Shown: piece after piece, positions 17,324-27,738 of the stretch
How positions within the stretch are numbered: the first letter of the stretch is position 1
Layout of the letters: every line of letters starts with the position of its first letter
The notes under the pieces: generated by a model
What the model was told of the DNA's origin: nothing
The model's database searches: none
The model's input: only the letters and a program-made list of their open reading frames with translations
Source of the DNA: Mycobacterium sp. OAS707
GTDB lineage: Bacteria; Actinomycetota; Actinomycetes; Mycobacteriales; Mycobacteriaceae
DNA: 64,000 nt
Direction: 5' to 3'
NCBI RefSeq assembly: GCF_014873705.1
Contig: NZ_JADBDS010000002.1
Coordinates: forward strand, 496,001-560,000
Made by a program: the position numbers and the translations under genes

Positions 17324-20068
17324 CTACCCGGCATCAACTGCCACGACGCCGCGTCGAATGTCGTTGATAGCGCGTTTCGCGGTGGCGCGCAGCGCAGGCG
17401 TCGGCGCGGCATTGCGCACCTGGTCAAGCAGGTCGAGGACCTGGCGGCACCATCGCACGAAATCGCCGGCCGACAACGGCGTGCCCGTGCCCGACGCGTC
17501 CGACGCCGCGAGTGCGGCGGTCAGATCACCGGTGGTGGCCCAGCGGTAGATCGCGGGAACGAAGCCGATCTCAGGCTCGCGGCTCTGCGTGATGCGGTGT
17601 CGCTGCTCGTCGGCCCGCAACTCGGTCCACAGCCGGCGAGTCGTGTTCAGGGCGCGGCGTAGTTTGCCCGTCGGCACCTCGGTCCCGTCGGGTGAGCCCG
17701 GCGCGTCGCCGCGGGATTCGTAGAGCACGGACGACACCACCGCGGCGAGTTCGGCCGGCTGGAGTCCCTCCCAGGTGCCGCTGCGCAGGCACTCGGCCAC
17801 CAATAGGTCGCTCTCGCTGTAAATCCTGGCCAGTAGTCGTCCGTCGTCGGTCACCTTCGGGTCCGCGTCGGTGTCCTCGATGAAGCCGCGCTCGGTCAGG
17901 AGCACGACGATTCGATCGAACGTGCGCGCCAGCGAGTTGGTCGCCGCGGCGATCTTCTGCCGGATCTGTTCGTTGTCGCGTTCGATTCGCATATAACGTT
18001 CGGCGAGCCGCGCCTTGACTTCGCGCTCGGGCAGGTCGTGTGCCGGGTGGCGACGCATCTGCTCACGCAGGCCTGCCAGTTCGGGGTCGACGTCGCGCTC
18101 CTTGGCCGGGCCACTGCGTTTGTGTCGGGCCGACGGCACATCGAGCCCCTCCGACGCAGAGCGCAGCGCAGATGCGAGGTCGCGCCGCATCCGTGGATTG
18201 CGATGTTCGACGCGTTTGGGCAATTGCATGGAGCCCAGCGGGTCCGACGCACCCGAGTAATCGGCCGACGAAATCCGCCCAGCCCAACGGTGTTCGGTCA
18301 GCACGAGCGGTCGCGGGTCGTCGCTGTCGCGGTCGGCTTCGAGCACCACAGCCAGGCCGCCGCGGCGACCCTGGGTGATGGTGATGATGTCGCCGCGGCG
18401 CAGCGCGGCAAGCGCATCGTTGGCGGCTCTACGCCGCTGCAGCCGCGACGCCCGAGACTGCGCTCGTTCACGTTCGGAGATCTGCAGCCGCAGCCGCACG
18501 TATTCCAGAATGGGCGCGTCGCGGCCGCCGAGTTCACCTGCGATCTCGTCGAGTATCCGTTCGCCCCGCTCGACGGCGCGCACCAATCCGACCACCGATC
18601 GGTCGGCCTGGTATTGCGCGAACGAGCTTTCCAGCAGTTTGTGCGCCTGCGTGGGACCCATCTGGTTGACCAGGTTGATCGTCATGTTGTAGGTCGGCGC
18701 GAACGAACTGCGCAGCGGGAACGTGCGTGTCGACGCCAGCCCGGCGACCTCGGCCGGGTCGATGTCGGGATGCCACAGCACCACGGCGTGACCCTCGACG
18801 TCGATACCGCGCCTGCCGGCCCGGCCCGTCAGCTGCGTGTACTCCCCTGCCGTCAACGGCATGTGCTGCTCGCCGTTGTATTTGACCAACCGCTCGAGCA
18901 GCACCGTCCTAGCGGGCATGTTGATGCCCAAAGCCAGTGTCTCCGTTGCGAATACAGCTTTCACCAACCCAGCGGTGAACAACTCCTCGACAGTGTGGCG
19001 GAAGATGGGCAGCATCCCCGCGTGATGGGCGGCCAGGCCACGCAGCAGTCCCTCCCGCCATTCGTGATAGTCGAGCACCACCAGATCGGCTTCGTTGAGT
19101 TCGGCTGTGCGCCGGTCGATGATCTCAGCGATCCGGGCCCGCTCCTCGTCGGTGGTGAGCCGCAGCGACGAGCGCAGGCACTGCTTGACCGCCGCGTCGC
19201 ATCCGACCCGGGAGAACACGAAAGTGATTGCGGGCAAAAGGCCTTCGCGGTCAAGCGTGCTGATCACATCGGGCCGGCCCGGCGGCCGGTAGATGCTCGG
19301 ATGCGCCCTGCCGCGGCCGCGAGGCTGCCAGTCCGCCAGCCGGTCGGCTTCGCGACGGTTGGCGATGTGGCGCAGCAGTTCGGGGTCGACGAGGAGTTCG
19401 CGGCCCGACTTAGCGGCCTTGGACGCCCGGTAGTCGAACAGGTCGAACAGCCGCTTGCCCACCATCACGTGCTGCCACAACGGGACTGGGCGGTGTTCGT
19501 CGACGACGACGGTGGTGTCACCACGCACGGTTTGGATCCAGCCGCCGAATTCCTCGGCGTTGCTCACTGTGGCCGACAGGCTCACCAGTCGCACGTCGTC
19601 GGGCAGGTGCAGGATCACTTCCTCCCACACCGCACCGCGCATCCGGTCGGCCAGAAAATGCACCTCGTCCATCACGACATGCGAAAGACCATACAGTGCA
19701 GGCGAATTCGCATAGAGCATGTTGCGAAGAACTTCAGTCGTCATCACGACGACGTCGGCGTCGCCGTTGATGGACTGATCACCGGTGAGCAGGCCGATGC
19801 GCTCGGGCCCGTACCGGGCCACCAGATCGTTGTGCTTCTGGTTGCTCAGCGCCTTGATCGGCGTGGTGTAGAAGCACTTTCGGCCCGCCGCCAACGCCAG
19901 GTGCACCGCGAATTCGCCGACGACCGTCTTGCCTGCACCGGTCGGCGCGCACACCAGCACGCCGTGGCCGTTCTCCAACGCTCGGCAGGCCTGCTGCTGA
20001 AAGTCGTCCAGCGCGAACGACAATTGCTCGGCGAAGCTGGCGAGCTGGCTGCTAGGTGGCGTCGTCAT
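17324..20068 (-). CDS. helY: DEVH-box Ski2-like helicase HelY
   Basis: A 914-residue superfamily 2 helicase. Walker A is APTGAGKT (residues 41-48), the DEVH box is at residues 134-137 ([12 protein letters not shown]), and motif VI is [12 protein letters not shown]. The C-terminal third is the DSHCT domain (from about residue 740). Ski2-like proteins unwind RNA or DNA; the mycobacterial protein (Rv2092c) is conserved but its substrate is not settled. Start at ATG 20068, 17 bases inside the end of tatC, so the two are translationally linked. A long open frame on the opposite strand (18038-20077) is an antisense artefact. Confidence 0.93.
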   Translation of the reverse strand: MTTPPSSQLASFAEQLSFALDDFQQQACRALENGHGVLVCAPTGAGKTVVGEFAVHLALAAGRKCFYTTPIKALSNQKHNDLVARYGPERIGLLTGDQSINGDADVVVMTTEVLRNMLYANSPALYGLSHVVMDEVHFLADRMRGAVWEEVILHLPDDVRLVSLSATVSNAEEFGGWIQTVRGDTTVVVDEHRPVPLWQHVMVGKRLFDLFDYRASKAAKSGRELLVDPELLRHIANRREADRLADWQPRGRGRAHPSIYRPPGRPDVISTLDREGLLPAITFVFSRVGCDAAVKQCLRSSLRLTTDEERARIAEIIDRRTAELNEADLVVLDYHEWREGLLRGLAAHHAGMLPIFRHTVEELFTAGLVKAVFATETLALGINMPARTVLLERLVKYNGEQHMPLTAGEYTQLTGRAGRRGIDVEGHAVVLWHPDIDPAEVAGLASTRTFPLRSSFAPTYNMTINLVNQMGPTQAHKLLESSFAQYQADRSVVGLVRAVERGERILDEIAGELGGRDAPILEYVRLRLQISERERAQSRASRLQRRRAANDALAALRRGDIITITQGRRGGLAVVLEADRDSDDPRPLVLTEHRWAGRISSADYSGASDPLGSMQLPKRVEHRNPRMRRDLASALRSASEGLDVPSARHKRSGPAKERDVDPELAGLREQMRRHPAHDLPEREVKARLAERYMRIERDNEQIRQKIAAATNSLARTFDRIVVLLTERGFIEDTDADPKVTDDGRLLARIYSESDLLVAECLRSGTWEGLQPAELAAVVSSVLYESRGDAPGSPDGTEVPTGKLRRALNTTRRLWTELRADEQRHRITQSREPEIGFVPAIYRWATTGDLTAALAASDASGTGTPLSAGDFVRWCRQVLDLLDQVRNAAPTPALRATAKRAINDIRRGVVAVDAG

Positions 20069-21002
20069 CGACTATGACCCGGGCCGGTGCCGGCACAGCG
20101 CTCGGCTGTTCGAGAGCTTCGACAGCACCGATCGGTGCCGCCTGGTCATCGGGAACATCCTCGGCCGCCTCCCGCCTGGCCTTGCGCCGGTCGTGGACGC
20201 GGGCAAGCTGGATCGAAACCTCCAGTAGCAGTGACAATGCCAGCGCCAACGCCAACATCGAAAACGGGTCCGAGCCGGGCGTGGCGAACGCGGCGAAGAC
20301 AAAGAGACCGAAGATCAGTCCGCGACGCCACGATTTCAATCGGGCGTAGGTCAGCACACCGACGAGGTTGAGCATGATGATCAGCAGTGGAAACTCGAAG
20401 CTGATCCCGAACACCAGCAGCAGATTGATCAAAAAGCCGAAGTACTGCTCACCCGAGAGCGCGGTGACCTGCACGTCGCTGCCAACGGTCAGCAGGAAGT
20501 GCAAGGCTTTCGCCAGTACGACGTAAGCGATGACGGCGCCCGTAATGAACAGCACCGCACCGACCCCCACGAAGGCGCTAGCGAACCGGCGCTCCTTCTT
20601 GTAGAGGCCGGGCGTGATGAACGCCCACAGCTGATACAGCCACACCGGGCAGGCCAGGACGACGCCGGCCATCAATGCCACTTTCAGCCGGAGCATGAAC
20701 TGGTCGAACGGACCGGTGGCCAGCAGTCGGCACTCGCCGTCGGGCGCGATCGTGGCGCGCGCCGATGCGGGCAGCGAACAGTACGGGCCGCGCAGCCACT
20801 CTCCGAGGCTGTGGAACCCGAAGATGCTGTGGGTGTACCAGAAGAACCCGAGGGCCGTCGTCAGCGCGACGGCCGCCACCGCGATCAGCAGGCGGGTGCG
20901 TAGTTCGTGTAGATGCTCGACCAGCGACATGGTGCCGTCGGGGTTGACCCGCGACCGACGTCGACGAGGATCGAGCTTCTTGAAGATTCCGGGGGTCTGC
21001 AC
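20052..21002 (-). CDS. tatC: Sec-independent protein translocase TatC
   Basis: A 316-residue protein with six transmembrane segments and the N-terminal signature [18 protein letters not shown], in which the glutamate and arginines bind the twin-arginine signal. [18 protein letters not shown] and [21 protein letters not shown], given here in part, are the later conserved segments. TatC is the receptor of the Tat pathway in the cytoplasmic membrane. The C-terminal 45 residues are a charged cytoplasmic tail. It lies 47 bp after tatA and overlaps helY by 17 bp. Confidence 0.95.
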   Translation of the reverse strand: MQTPGIFKKLDPRRRRSRVNPDGTMSLVEHLHELRTRLLIAVAAVALTTALGFFWYTHSIFGFHSLGEWLRGPYCSLPASARATIAPDGECRLLATGPFDQFMLRLKVALMAGVVLACPVWLYQLWAFITPGLYKKERRFASAFVGVGAVLFITGAVIAYVVLAKALHFLLTVGSDVQVTALSGEQYFGFLINLLLVFGISFEFPLLIIMLNLVGVLTYARLKSWRRGLIFGLFVFAAFATPGSDPFSMLALALALSLLLEVSIQLARVHDRRKARREAAEDVPDDQAAPIGAVEALEQPSAVPAPARVIVDDDAT

Positions 21003-21049
21003 GGGCTACCTACGCCGCGTCATGATGCGGCCAGTGGGTTGGCGTTGGG

Positions 21050-21310
21050 CTAGGCCGGGCGGTGGTCCGACGGCTGCTCGGCCTGGGGAGCCGGGGGCGG
21101 CGGCGTGTCGACGCGTTCCGAGGCGATCGGCGTGGCAGGAGGCGCCGAGGCCTCAGGCTTGGAGTCCGACTGCATTTCCTTGATCTCGGACTTGAAGATC
21201 CGCATCGACTTGCCGAGCGAGCGCGCCGCGTCCGGGAGCTTCTTGGCACCGAAGAGCAGCACGAACACGGCGATAACGATTAACCAGTGCCAGGGTTGTA
21301 GACCACCCAA
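21050..21310 (-). CDS. tatA: Sec-independent protein translocase TatA
   Basis: Starting at TTG 21310 the protein is 86 residues: [20 protein letters not shown], the [21 protein letters not shown] hinge and amphipathic helix, then an acidic, proline-rich tail. TatA forms the variable-size pore of the Tat pathway. The start is decided by the Shine-Dalgarno GGAGG at 21319-21323, eight bases upstream of the TTG. The in-frame GTG at 21319 would lie on top of that site and would add three residues before the usual TatA beginning. It is followed by tatC and preceded by pafC. Confidence 0.93.
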   Translation of the reverse strand: MGGLQPWHWLIVIAVFVLLFGAKKLPDAARSLGKSMRIFKSEIKEMQSDSKPEASAPPATPIASERVDTPPPPAPQAEQPSDHRPA

Positions 21311-21323
21311 TTTGGTCACCTCC
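21308..21323 (-). promoter_or_regulatory. Ribosome-binding site fixing a TTG start for tatA
   Basis: GGAGG (21323-21319 on the minus strand), an eight-base spacer TGACCAAA, then TTG at 21310-21308. The GTG that overlaps the GGAGG cannot use it. Confidence 0.7.
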
Positions 21324-21340
21324 AGACGTCTTGACCGAGT

Positions 21341-22315
21341 CTACCTGCCGGTGCTGTCCGCCCCGACCTCGTAGGCCTGCAGCGCCGCGGCGGCCGACTC
21401 CTGCACCTTCTGCGCCAGCGCCTCGGGCTCGAGCACACGCACCGCTGAGCCGAAGCCCAGCACGAATCGGGCCATCCACTCGTCGGACGCGTAAGTCATC
21501 GCGGCCTCGCAAGCGCCGTCGGGCAGTTCGCGGATCACCCGCAGCGGGTAGTAGTCGAACATCCACGAGGCGGAGCGGTCGATCCGCAAACGGGCCGACG
21601 GCAGCGACGGGTCGCCGTCGAACAGTGACGTGTCGGGCTCGGCCTGCACCGCCGGCTTCGGCGGGGCCGACGGCTCGTCGAGCACCTTGGCATCGACGAT
21701 GCGGTCGAAGCGGAACAACCGCACGCCCTCTGCCGATCGGCACCAGGCCTCGAGGTAGCTGTGGTCTCCGACGAGCACCACGCGGATGGGGTCGACGGTG
21801 CGGCTGGACAGCATGTCGTGGGAGGCCGAGTAGTACTCGATCGTGAGCGCGCGGCCGTTGCGCACGGCGGCGCGGACGGCTGCGGCGGCTTCGCTTTCCA
21901 CGGGGGCGGGCTCGTCGACGGCCGCCTCGGCGCCATGACCGAGGGTGCCTGCGGCGGACTCGATCTTGGCGATCGCGCTGCGGGCGGCCTCCGGGTCGAC
22001 CATGCCGGGCACATCGAGCAGCGTGCGCAGGGCGACCAGGATGCCGGTGGCCTCCGGCGAGGTGAGCCGCAGCGGGTGGTCGATGCCGGCGGTGAACGTG
22101 ACTTCGATTGTGTCACCGGAGAATTCGAAATCGATCAGGTCACCGGGACCGTAGCCGGGTAGCCCGCACATCCAGAGTTGGTTGAGGTCGTCGCGCAGTT
22201 GCTTGACGGTGACACCCAGGTCGGAGGCGGCCTCGGCGTACGTGATCCTGGGGTTGGCCTGGAAGTACGGCACCATGTTGAGCAACCGCACCAGGCGGGT
22301 GGAGACGGCGGTCAC
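21341..22315 (-). CDS. pafC: PafC, WYL-domain subunit of the PafBC DNA-damage regulator
   Basis: A 324-residue protein with an N-terminal winged helix-turn-helix (LVRLLNMVPYFQANPRITY, then AEAASDLGVTVKQLRDDL), a WYL domain in the middle (RNGRALTIEYYSAS and SYLEAWCRSAEGVRLFRFDRI) and a C-terminal WCX extension. In mycobacteria PafB and PafC act together as a transcription activator of the LexA-independent DNA-damage response, with the WYL domain as the ligand (ssDNA) sensor. GTG start at 22315 overlaps the pafB stop codon (GTGA). The name comes from the link with pafA, not from proteasome function. Confidence 0.93.
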   Translation of the reverse strand: MTAVSTRLVRLLNMVPYFQANPRITYAEAASDLGVTVKQLRDDLNQLWMCGLPGYGPGDLIDFEFSGDTIEVTFTAGIDHPLRLTSPEATGILVALRTLLDVPGMVDPEAARSAIAKIESAAGTLGHGAEAAVDEPAPVESEAAAAVRAAVRNGRALTIEYYSASHDMLSSRTVDPIRVVLVGDHSYLEAWCRSAEGVRLFRFDRIVDAKVLDEPSAPPKPAVQAEPDTSLFDGDPSLPSARLRIDRSASWMFDYYPLRVIRELPDGACEAAMTYASDEWMARFVLGFGSAVRVLEPEALAQKVQESAAAALQAYEVGADSTGR

Positions 22316-23307
22316 GCGGTCACCTCGCTTGCCTGTGCGCGAAGGCGAGCCAGCACATCGTCACGCAGGGATTGCGGCTCGAGCGCAACGGCATCCGGGC
22401 CGTAGCTGGCGATCTCGCGGGCCAGCGGGTCGGACATGCCGTACTCGACGGTGAGTTCGTCGCCATCGCGATCACCCAGCCTTCGTGGGCCAACGACGGT
22501 GCCGCGGCGCCGCAACGCTGTCGCACGCCCTGCGGCTACCCACACCCGGGCGCGGGTCCCGCCTGGAGGGTCGTTGACGACGCGGGCGACGATCTCGCGC
22601 AGATTGATGCCCTCGGGGCGCGTCACCGCGCCGGGCGGGCCGATGGGCGTGACGTGGTCGCCGATGCGGGACAGCCGGAAGGTGCGCGGGGCGTCGCGGT
22701 CGCGGTCGTGGCCGACCAGATACCAGCGGCCCCGGTCGGTGACGACGCCCCACGGCTCGACCGTGCGGGTGGTGTATGGGTCGCTGCGCGTGGGCCGATG
22801 CGGGAACTGCACGGCCTGGCCAGAATCGATGGCGGACAACAGAATTCCCAACACGTCTTCGGACCCGCGTAGTCCGGGCAGGACGGCGGTCGATGTGATC
22901 GCGATGCCGGAATCAGCCGCGTCGACGTCGACGCCCGCGGCGCGCAGCTTGAGCAGTGCACCCTGGGTGGCGGTGATGAGTTCGGGCGACTCCCACAGTT
23001 GGGTGGCAACGGCGACGGCAGCGGCCTCGTCGGCGGTCAACTCGACGGCGGGAAGCGCGTAAGCCTCGCGGTTGATGCGGTAGCCCTCGGTCGGGTCGAA
23101 CTGCGATACCCGGCCGGTTTCCAGCGGGATCCCGAGATCGCGCAGTTCGTTCTTGTCGCGCTCGAACATGCGGGAGAACGCCTCGTCGCTGACACTGTCG
23201 GCGTAGCCGTAGACGGTTTCGCGGATCCGTTCGGCAGTGATGAAGGTCCGGGTGGACAGCAGTGCGATGACGAGGTTCATCAACCGCTCGACTTTGGAAA
23301 TGCCCAC
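22312..23307 (-). CDS. pafB: PafB, WYL-domain subunit of the PafBC DNA-damage regulator
   Basis: A 331-residue paralogue of PafC. SKVERLMNLVIALLSTRTFITAERIR is the N-terminal HTH start, and YEGYRINREAY-like, AVAVATQLWESPELITATQGAL and VEPWGVVTDRGRWYLVGHDRDRD are strongly conserved in mycobacterial PafB. Start at GTG 23307, with AAGGTG about 7 nt upstream; the frame continues open for 1.5 kb upstream only because it is antisense-like to the proline-rich gene. PafB is normally directly behind pafA; here about 4.6 kb of other genes separates the two. Confidence 0.93.
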   Translation of the reverse strand: MGISKVERLMNLVIALLSTRTFITAERIRETVYGYADSVSDEAFSRMFERDKNELRDLGIPLETGRVSQFDPTEGYRINREAYALPAVELTADEAAAVAVATQLWESPELITATQGALLKLRAAGVDVDAADSGIAITSTAVLPGLRGSEDVLGILLSAIDSGQAVQFPHRPTRSDPYTTRTVEPWGVVTDRGRWYLVGHDRDRDAPRTFRLSRIGDHVTPIGPPGAVTRPEGINLREIVARVVNDPPGGTRARVWVAAGRATALRRRGTVVGPRRLGDRDGDELTVEYGMSDPLAREIASYGPDAVALEPQSLRDDVLARLRAQASEVTA

Positions 23308-23336
23308 TCGTAACACCTTAAGCGTTGAGGGCGCTG

Positions 23337-25619
23337 TCACTTCGCCGCGGAGCCCGCCAGCGCGTCGGAGATCAACACGCTGACGTGCTGCCAGTAGACC
23401 CAGTCGGCGATCGCCCCACGTTGAGCGGCCGCGTCGGGCGCGGTGTGCGCGCGGTAGAGCGCCTGTTCTTGTGCGTGGTCGGCGAAATTGACGAAGGCTT
23501 CCAGATGCGCGACCCCGCGTTCGGGGTTGGTGCTCATCATCGGCTTCATCACCTCGAACCACAGGTTGCTCGTCTCGTCGGCGGGCGGGTTCGTATCTGA
23601 CGGTGCCGGCGGCAGCAACTCGGAGAGGGCGGTTGCGCTGACGCCCGCCAGGCGCGAGGCCGCTTCCGGCGCGATGACCGCTAACCGGTTGCGGCCCTGC
23701 ATCTTTCCGCTGTCCGGTATGTCGTCGGATCGAAGGATGACCTTGGCGGTGCCGGGATCGAAATTCTTGAATTGGTCCTCGGTGGCGACGACGGCGCGCA
23801 GACGCAGGTTGTGGTGCTGGGCCCATCCTTGGACGGCGAGAATCGGATACGTCGCCCACTTGGCGCGCTCGCCGAGCGGGATGGATTCGTCGGCGCTGGC
23901 CATGCGGACCTGTTCGGGAAGGTTGACGCCGTCGGGGATGTAGCCGAGGCCGTAGCTGTTGGCGACGACGATTTGGCCGTCGTGCGTCAGTGCAGTCACC
24001 CAGAAGAAGCCGAAGTCGATGTTGGGTTCGGCGTTGAGGGCGGCACCGATGCGGCGGGCCAGCTGCAGCGGGTCGCTGCCGCCACCGGACTGGCGGCGCA
24101 AGGCGCCGGCGGTCGCGGCGGCAGCGATGGCATCGCGTTCGGCGCGTGCGGCCGAAACTGGTACTGGCGCAGGCGCTCCCACGGCGCTGGTGGCGCCGGC
24201 CGCGGAAGCCGGCGCGACGCCCGGTCCCATCGATGTGGGTGCAGGGGCCGCCGAGCCCGGCGGCGCCAAGGGTGCAGCCGGTGGAGGCGTGGGCGGCGGG
24301 CCGAGTGGCATCGACGGGCCCGGCGCGGGCGCGGGGGCCGGAGCGGCACCCACGGACGGAGCCGGGGGCGGCGCGACGTGGCCCGCGGGAGCACCAGCGG
24401 GAGCGGGTGCGCTGGGCGTCGGTGGAGGGGCGTCGGGAATGGGCGCCGGGCCTGGAGTCGGAGCCGGTGGAATTGGAGGCTGGGCGGCCATTGGTGTGTT
24501 GGCGACCTGCGGCGTGAACGGCGTCGTCTGCGGTGCCGTCCCGGTGGGCTGACCACCAGCTGCGGCTTGAGCGCCGTCCGTCGTGGGTGCGCCTTGACCA
24601 CCAGAGGTGGGATGCACGGACGGACCGGGTGCGGAGCCCGTACTGCCGCTCGATGTCGACAGCGGCGAGCTGGGAGTGCCGACGCTCGGCGAGCCAGATG
24701 GGCCACCACCGACGCTGGGAGCGGACCCGCCCAGGTTCGGAGCGGCCGGCGCGGCACCAATGCCGGTGGGTGGAGACTCGACGACGGATGGACTTGGCAC
24801 TGGCGGAGTACCGGTGGCGGCGCCGGCGTTTGCGCGTTGGTTTGACCAAGCCGAAACCGGCTGGGGTGTCGACCCGCCAGCGGCGGTAGCGGTCCTGTCC
24901 TCCGCGGTATTCCCTGCCTGATCGGACCGTGTCGACACGGGCTGAACTACAGGGCTCGAACCCGACGGGGGACCGCCCGCCGAGACTCCACGAACAGCGC
25001 CGCCTCCGGACGGATTCGCGGATGGGTCAGACCGGAGCAGCCGTGAAGGCGAACCCTCGCCGTCCTGCCGCTCACCGTTTCGACCGGGCTGCGCCGGTTG
25101 GTCAGCAGGCGACGCAGATATGTCCGGCTTCCATCCCAAACCTGCGGCGAGCGATTCGACGGTGCGAACGTTCTCGCTGTATTTCCGCTCTACAACGTTT
25201 CGAATAGCGACATCGGGATTGTGATTTGTCCTTGACGCCGTTTTTTCGATGTCCGCGATTTCCAGTTGGCCGGCCTCAACATTTGTCGTGATCGTGTCCT
25301 TGACGCTGGAAATGTTGGTCGCAGCGCTTCTACACCACTCGCGGGCATCCCATAGCTGCTGGCGATGCTCCTGCAGCGCCTTTGTAGCCACTTCCACAGC
25401 AGCGCTGGCTTTTGTCGCCGCGTCGCCGGACCAAACGTGCGGACCGTTGAAAATCGATGCTTGATGGTTTTGCCACTTGCTGAGGGTGGCGTCGACCTTC
25501 GACAGGATGCGATCCAGTTCGTTCGCGCGGTTGGTGTAGACATCTTCGTCCGTCTCGGGCCACGCTCCCGTCCTGGCCATTTCGCCGGCGTGCGGACCCG
25601 TCGGCTTAGCTTTACCCAC
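23337..25619 (-). CDS. WXG-type, proline-rich ESX-associated protein (Rv2082/Rv3899c-like)
   Basis: A 760-residue protein. Residues 1-130 form an ESX-type helical hairpin with a WxG turn ([16 protein letters not shown]). Residues 170-520 are a long disordered stretch rich in Pro, Ala, Gly and Ser. Residues about 535-690 are a compact domain ([21 protein letters not shown], then [21 protein letters not shown]) that recalls the C-termini of M. tuberculosis Rv2082, Rv3899c and EspK, as far as memory allows. No signal peptide is seen, which fits type VII export. Start at GTG 25619, sharing one base with the preceding TAG and with GGGGG 7 nt upstream. Last gene of the 27.8-23.3 kb chain. Role unknown. 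Confidence 0.75.
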   Translation of the reverse strand: MGKAKPTGPHAGEMARTGAWPETDEDVYTNRANELDRILSKVDATLSKWQNHQASIFNGPHVWSGDAATKASAAVEVATKALQEHRQQLWDAREWCRSAATNISSVKDTITTNVEAGQLEIADIEKTASRTNHNPDVAIRNVVERKYSENVRTVESLAAGLGWKPDISASPADQPAQPGRNGERQDGEGSPSRLLRSDPSANPSGGGAVRGVSAGGPPSGSSPVVQPVSTRSDQAGNTAEDRTATAAGGSTPQPVSAWSNQRANAGAATGTPPVPSPSVVESPPTGIGAAPAAPNLGGSAPSVGGGPSGSPSVGTPSSPLSTSSGSTGSAPGPSVHPTSGGQGAPTTDGAQAAAGGQPTGTAPQTTPFTPQVANTPMAAQPPIPPAPTPGPAPIPDAPPPTPSAPAPAGAPAGHVAPPPAPSVGAAPAPAPAPGPSMPLGPPPTPPPAAPLAPPGSAAPAPTSMGPGVAPASAAGATSAVGAPAPVPVSAARAERDAIAAAATAGALRRQSGGGSDPLQLARRIGAALNAEPNIDFGFFWVTALTHDGQIVVANSYGLGYIPDGVNLPEQVRMASADESIPLGERAKWATYPILAVQGWAQHHNLRLRAVVATEDQFKNFDPGTAKVILRSDDIPDSGKMQGRNRLAVIAPEAASRLAGVSATALSELLPPAPSDTNPPADETSNLWFEVMKPMMSTNPERGVAHLEAFVNFADHAQEQALYRAHTAPDAAAQRGAIADWVYWQHVSVLISDALAGSAAK

Positions 25620-26731
25620 TAGCGAGCCCCCGCCGCTTTGCACGCGGCATTAACCGACGACACCGCATAGCTAGCCGCTTCGGACAGGTACGAGTCTGCT
25701 GTTGTGTACGTCGGGAGAGCTTTGACGAATGCTCGTTGATATTGCGCGGCAAGCACTGCCATGTCCTCAAGAGTGAGGTTATCGCTACGCCTGCCGAGAT
25801 TCTCGAGGTCATCTGCCTCGGCTGTCATTGTTGGCGCAACAGCATCATTCAGCGCCTTCAGCTCTGGTGTCCACTGAGTCGCTGGGATGTTCGGATCGGT
25901 AGCCCGCCAAGCGGCGGTATCGACGCTGAATTTATCGACAGTAGAAATCCACTCGGAACACACAGGGTTGGCTGACTTTAGAAACCGCTGCGGCTCAACG
26001 GGTTCGGCCAGTTGCGAAATCGATGTCGGAGCCGCGGCTTCGGGAATCAACGGCGCTAAAGGCTGCGCCGCTCGATTGTCGATCGCTGAGCAGACCATCG
26101 ATAAGGTAGATGCAATACCGTCCGCTGTCCCTGCCAGATAGCGATCATCTGCCACATATGTCGGGATACGTTCGATGTGCGCGTCTGCGTAGGCAATGAA
26201 CTGCCCGTACATCTCGCGCATTACCCGATGCGGAGTCACCTTCACGAGGTTGACTACCTGATCTGCCGCATCCTTCATGGCTTGACCTACAGTGTCGTAC
26301 ATGTTTCGCTGTTGCGACGTCCATGCACTGGCAGGAATTGTTTGGTCTCTATCGCCCCACTTTACGGAATCGCCCTTCGCGGCGTACTCATGAGAGACGC
26401 GCTGCCACGCTGCGCATGTCGGGTCGTCAGTGATAATCCCAACCGGGCCTTTGTCATTCGCGCTCGCGAAGTCTGAGCCGTTTCCGTTTGTCGGCGTGGG
26501 CGATTGACTGCCGCCTGAGTTCTTGCCGACCACCAATACCGTGATGACAACGGTCACCGCGATCACCGCAATCAGCGCGATACCGCCAAAGATCCACTTG
26601 CCCTTACCGCCACCGCTCGGCGGCGGACCCTGCGGAACCCACTGCGGCGTACCGCTCGGTGGCGGCCCCCATTGCGGGCCGCCCGCCGGCGGTTGCGCGC
26701 CCCACTGATTGGGAGGCTGGGGCACACTCAT
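25619..26731 (-). CDS. Membrane-anchored protein with two repeated Cys-pair helical domains
   Basis: A 370-residue protein of unknown function. Residues 1-45 are Pro/Gln/Gly-rich, residues 46-69 one transmembrane helix ([20 protein letters not shown]), and the rest is extracytoplasmic. That part is an internal duplication: each unit opens with CxxW ([26 protein letters not shown]), has IPAxxWT, an M-x3-AD stretch and PTYxxADxYL, and closes with a cysteine near AxSxxxxxCxA. Each unit may be a disulfide-clamped helical bundle. Start at ATG 26731 chosen for GAAGG 7 nt upstream. The coding sequence is clearly less G+C-rich than its neighbours (64 of 120 bases at 26221-26340), hinting at transfer. 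It sits between two ESX-type genes and may be their membrane partner. Confidence 0.72.
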   Translation of the reverse strand: MSVPQPPNQWGAQPPAGGPQWGPPPSGTPQWVPQGPPPSGGGKGKWIFGGIALIAVIAVTVVITVLVVGKNSGGSQSPTPTNGNGSDFASANDKGPVGIITDDPTCAAWQRVSHEYAAKGDSVKWGDRDQTIPASAWTSQQRNMYDTVGQAMKDAADQVVNLVKVTPHRVMREMYGQFIAYADAHIERIPTYVADDRYLAGTADGIASTLSMVCSAIDNRAAQPLAPLIPEAAAPTSISQLAEPVEPQRFLKSANPVCSEWISTVDKFSVDTAAWRATDPNIPATQWTPELKALNDAVAPTMTAEADDLENLGRRSDNLTLEDMAVLAAQYQRAFVKALPTYTTADSYLSEAASYAVSSVNAACKAAGAR

Positions 26732-26761
26732 CGGCATACCTTCGCGTCACGAATGGTCATG

Positions 26762-27547
26762 TCACAGAACGCTTTCCGGACCTGACGTGGCCGGTCGCGT
26801 CGGCGCCGGCCTGTGCGGCTGCTGCGGCACCTCCGGTGCCGGCGTCGGCTGCGGTCCGGTCGTCGGCGCGCGCTCCGCAGTGCTCGGCCCCGCCGCACCA
26901 TCCGAAGGTGCCTTCTGCTCGGGCGTTTCCTTGGCGGATTCTGCTTGCTTCGCCTCGTCGTGCGCCCGATCGTCCAGCTCTTCCGGATCGGCCTTTTCCC
27001 CTGCGCCGTCTGCCATTTGGCCGACCTGCTGCATCGCGCTCTGCACGCCCTGCATGATTCCTTGCGGAATCGACGCCGCCATGCCCGCCAACTGCATCGG
27101 TATCTGCGCGGCCTGCTGGGCCATCTGCATCGGCATGCCCATCATCTGGCCGAGCTGACCCGCCTGCTCGCCCGCGCCCGCGACTGGCGCCGCCGCACCC
27201 GCCGCACCAGCTGCGCCCGTTCCCCCGGCACCCGAACTCTCCGCGCCCTCGAGGTCAGCCAGCGCCTTGAGAACTTGGTCTGCAAGCTGTTGATCCATGC
27301 CCTCGTACTTGGCGGCGGCCTGAATGATGTTCTGCGCGGTCCGCAATGCATCGGCTTTCGTCACCGGCAGACCGGCGATCAATGGAGCCTCCATTGCCTG
27401 CGTGCGCGCATTGAGAATTGTCGACAGCGCGTCGGCACCCGTCGCCGTGAATGGCACCGGCGGCTGCGGAATATCGCCCGCCGCACTCAATAGGCCTTGG
27501 CCGCCGGTGGCCAGCGGCGCGGTGTCGACCCTGAGCTCTCCGGGCAT
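26762..27547 (-). CDS. EspC/DUF2580-like ESX secretion-associated protein (Rv2083/Rv3900c-like)
   Basis: A 261-residue protein. Residues 1-100 look like the EspC (DUF2580) helical hairpin: MPGELRVDTAPLATGGQGLL and AAKYEGMDQQLADQVLKALA. Residues 105-165 are Gly/Ala/Met/Gln-rich, and the rest is acidic then Pro/Thr-rich and disordered. There is no signal peptide, as expected for type VII substrates. Start at ATG 27547 (GGGGGA 9 nt upstream), one base overlapping the stop codon of the 63-residue frame. A similar pairing of such a protein with a Rv2082-like one occurs in M. tuberculosis (from memory: Rv2082-Rv2083 and Rv3899c-Rv3900c). No ESX core genes (eccC, eccD) are in the window. Confidence 0.72.
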   Translation of the reverse strand: MPGELRVDTAPLATGGQGLLSAAGDIPQPPVPFTATGADALSTILNARTQAMEAPLIAGLPVTKADALRTAQNIIQAAAKYEGMDQQLADQVLKALADLEGAESSGAGGTGAAGAAGAAAPVAGAGEQAGQLGQMMGMPMQMAQQAAQIPMQLAGMAASIPQGIMQGVQSAMQQVGQMADGAGEKADPEELDDRAHDEAKQAESAKETPEQKAPSDGAAGPSTAERAPTTGPQPTPAPEVPQQPHRPAPTRPATSGPESVL

Positions 27548-27738
27548 CAGTCCAATCCCCCTGCCAAGTCGTGCTCGATAGCTGGCACCACGCCGTCCCC
27601 GAAGCTGCACCACCGACCTGCACCGTGAACGCCCAAGCGCGACCCACCACCAGGAGTCGCTACGACCGCACCCAGCAACCGTGCTCCAGCATCCGTCAGG
27701 CGCTCCGCAGCGGCGTCGCGCAGCCTCGTGAAAGTCAC
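27547..27738 (-). CDS. Small unknown protein (63 aa) at the head of the ESX-like chain
   Basis: GTG at 27738 with AAGG 7 nt upstream; stop codon TGA shares a base with the ATG of the next gene (TGATG). The product starts with an amphipathic helix (MTFTRLRDAAAERLTDAGAR) and continues with glycine-rich VVATPGGGSRLGVHGAGRWCSF. No domain is recognised. The ribosome-binding site and the coupled start are the reasons to call it a gene. It may be the N-terminal helper or chaperone-like partner of the 261-residue protein, but that is only inference from position. Confidence 0.5.
   Translation of the reverse strand: MTFTRLRDAAAERLTDAGARLLGAVVATPGGGSRLGVHGAGRWCSFGDGVVPAIEHDLAGGLD

Noticed and set aside
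18038..20077. 679-codon open frame on the plus strand inside helY
   Set aside because: It is wholly antisense to a well-supported helicase gene, shows Arg/His/Gln-rich composition without domains, and lacks a ribosome-binding site; a typical high-G+C shadow frame.
23308..24849. Upstream extension of the pafB frame by about 510 codons
   Set aside because: The extra part is Arg-rich and runs in another frame through the proline-rich gene; GTG 23307 with AAGGTG gives the family length.
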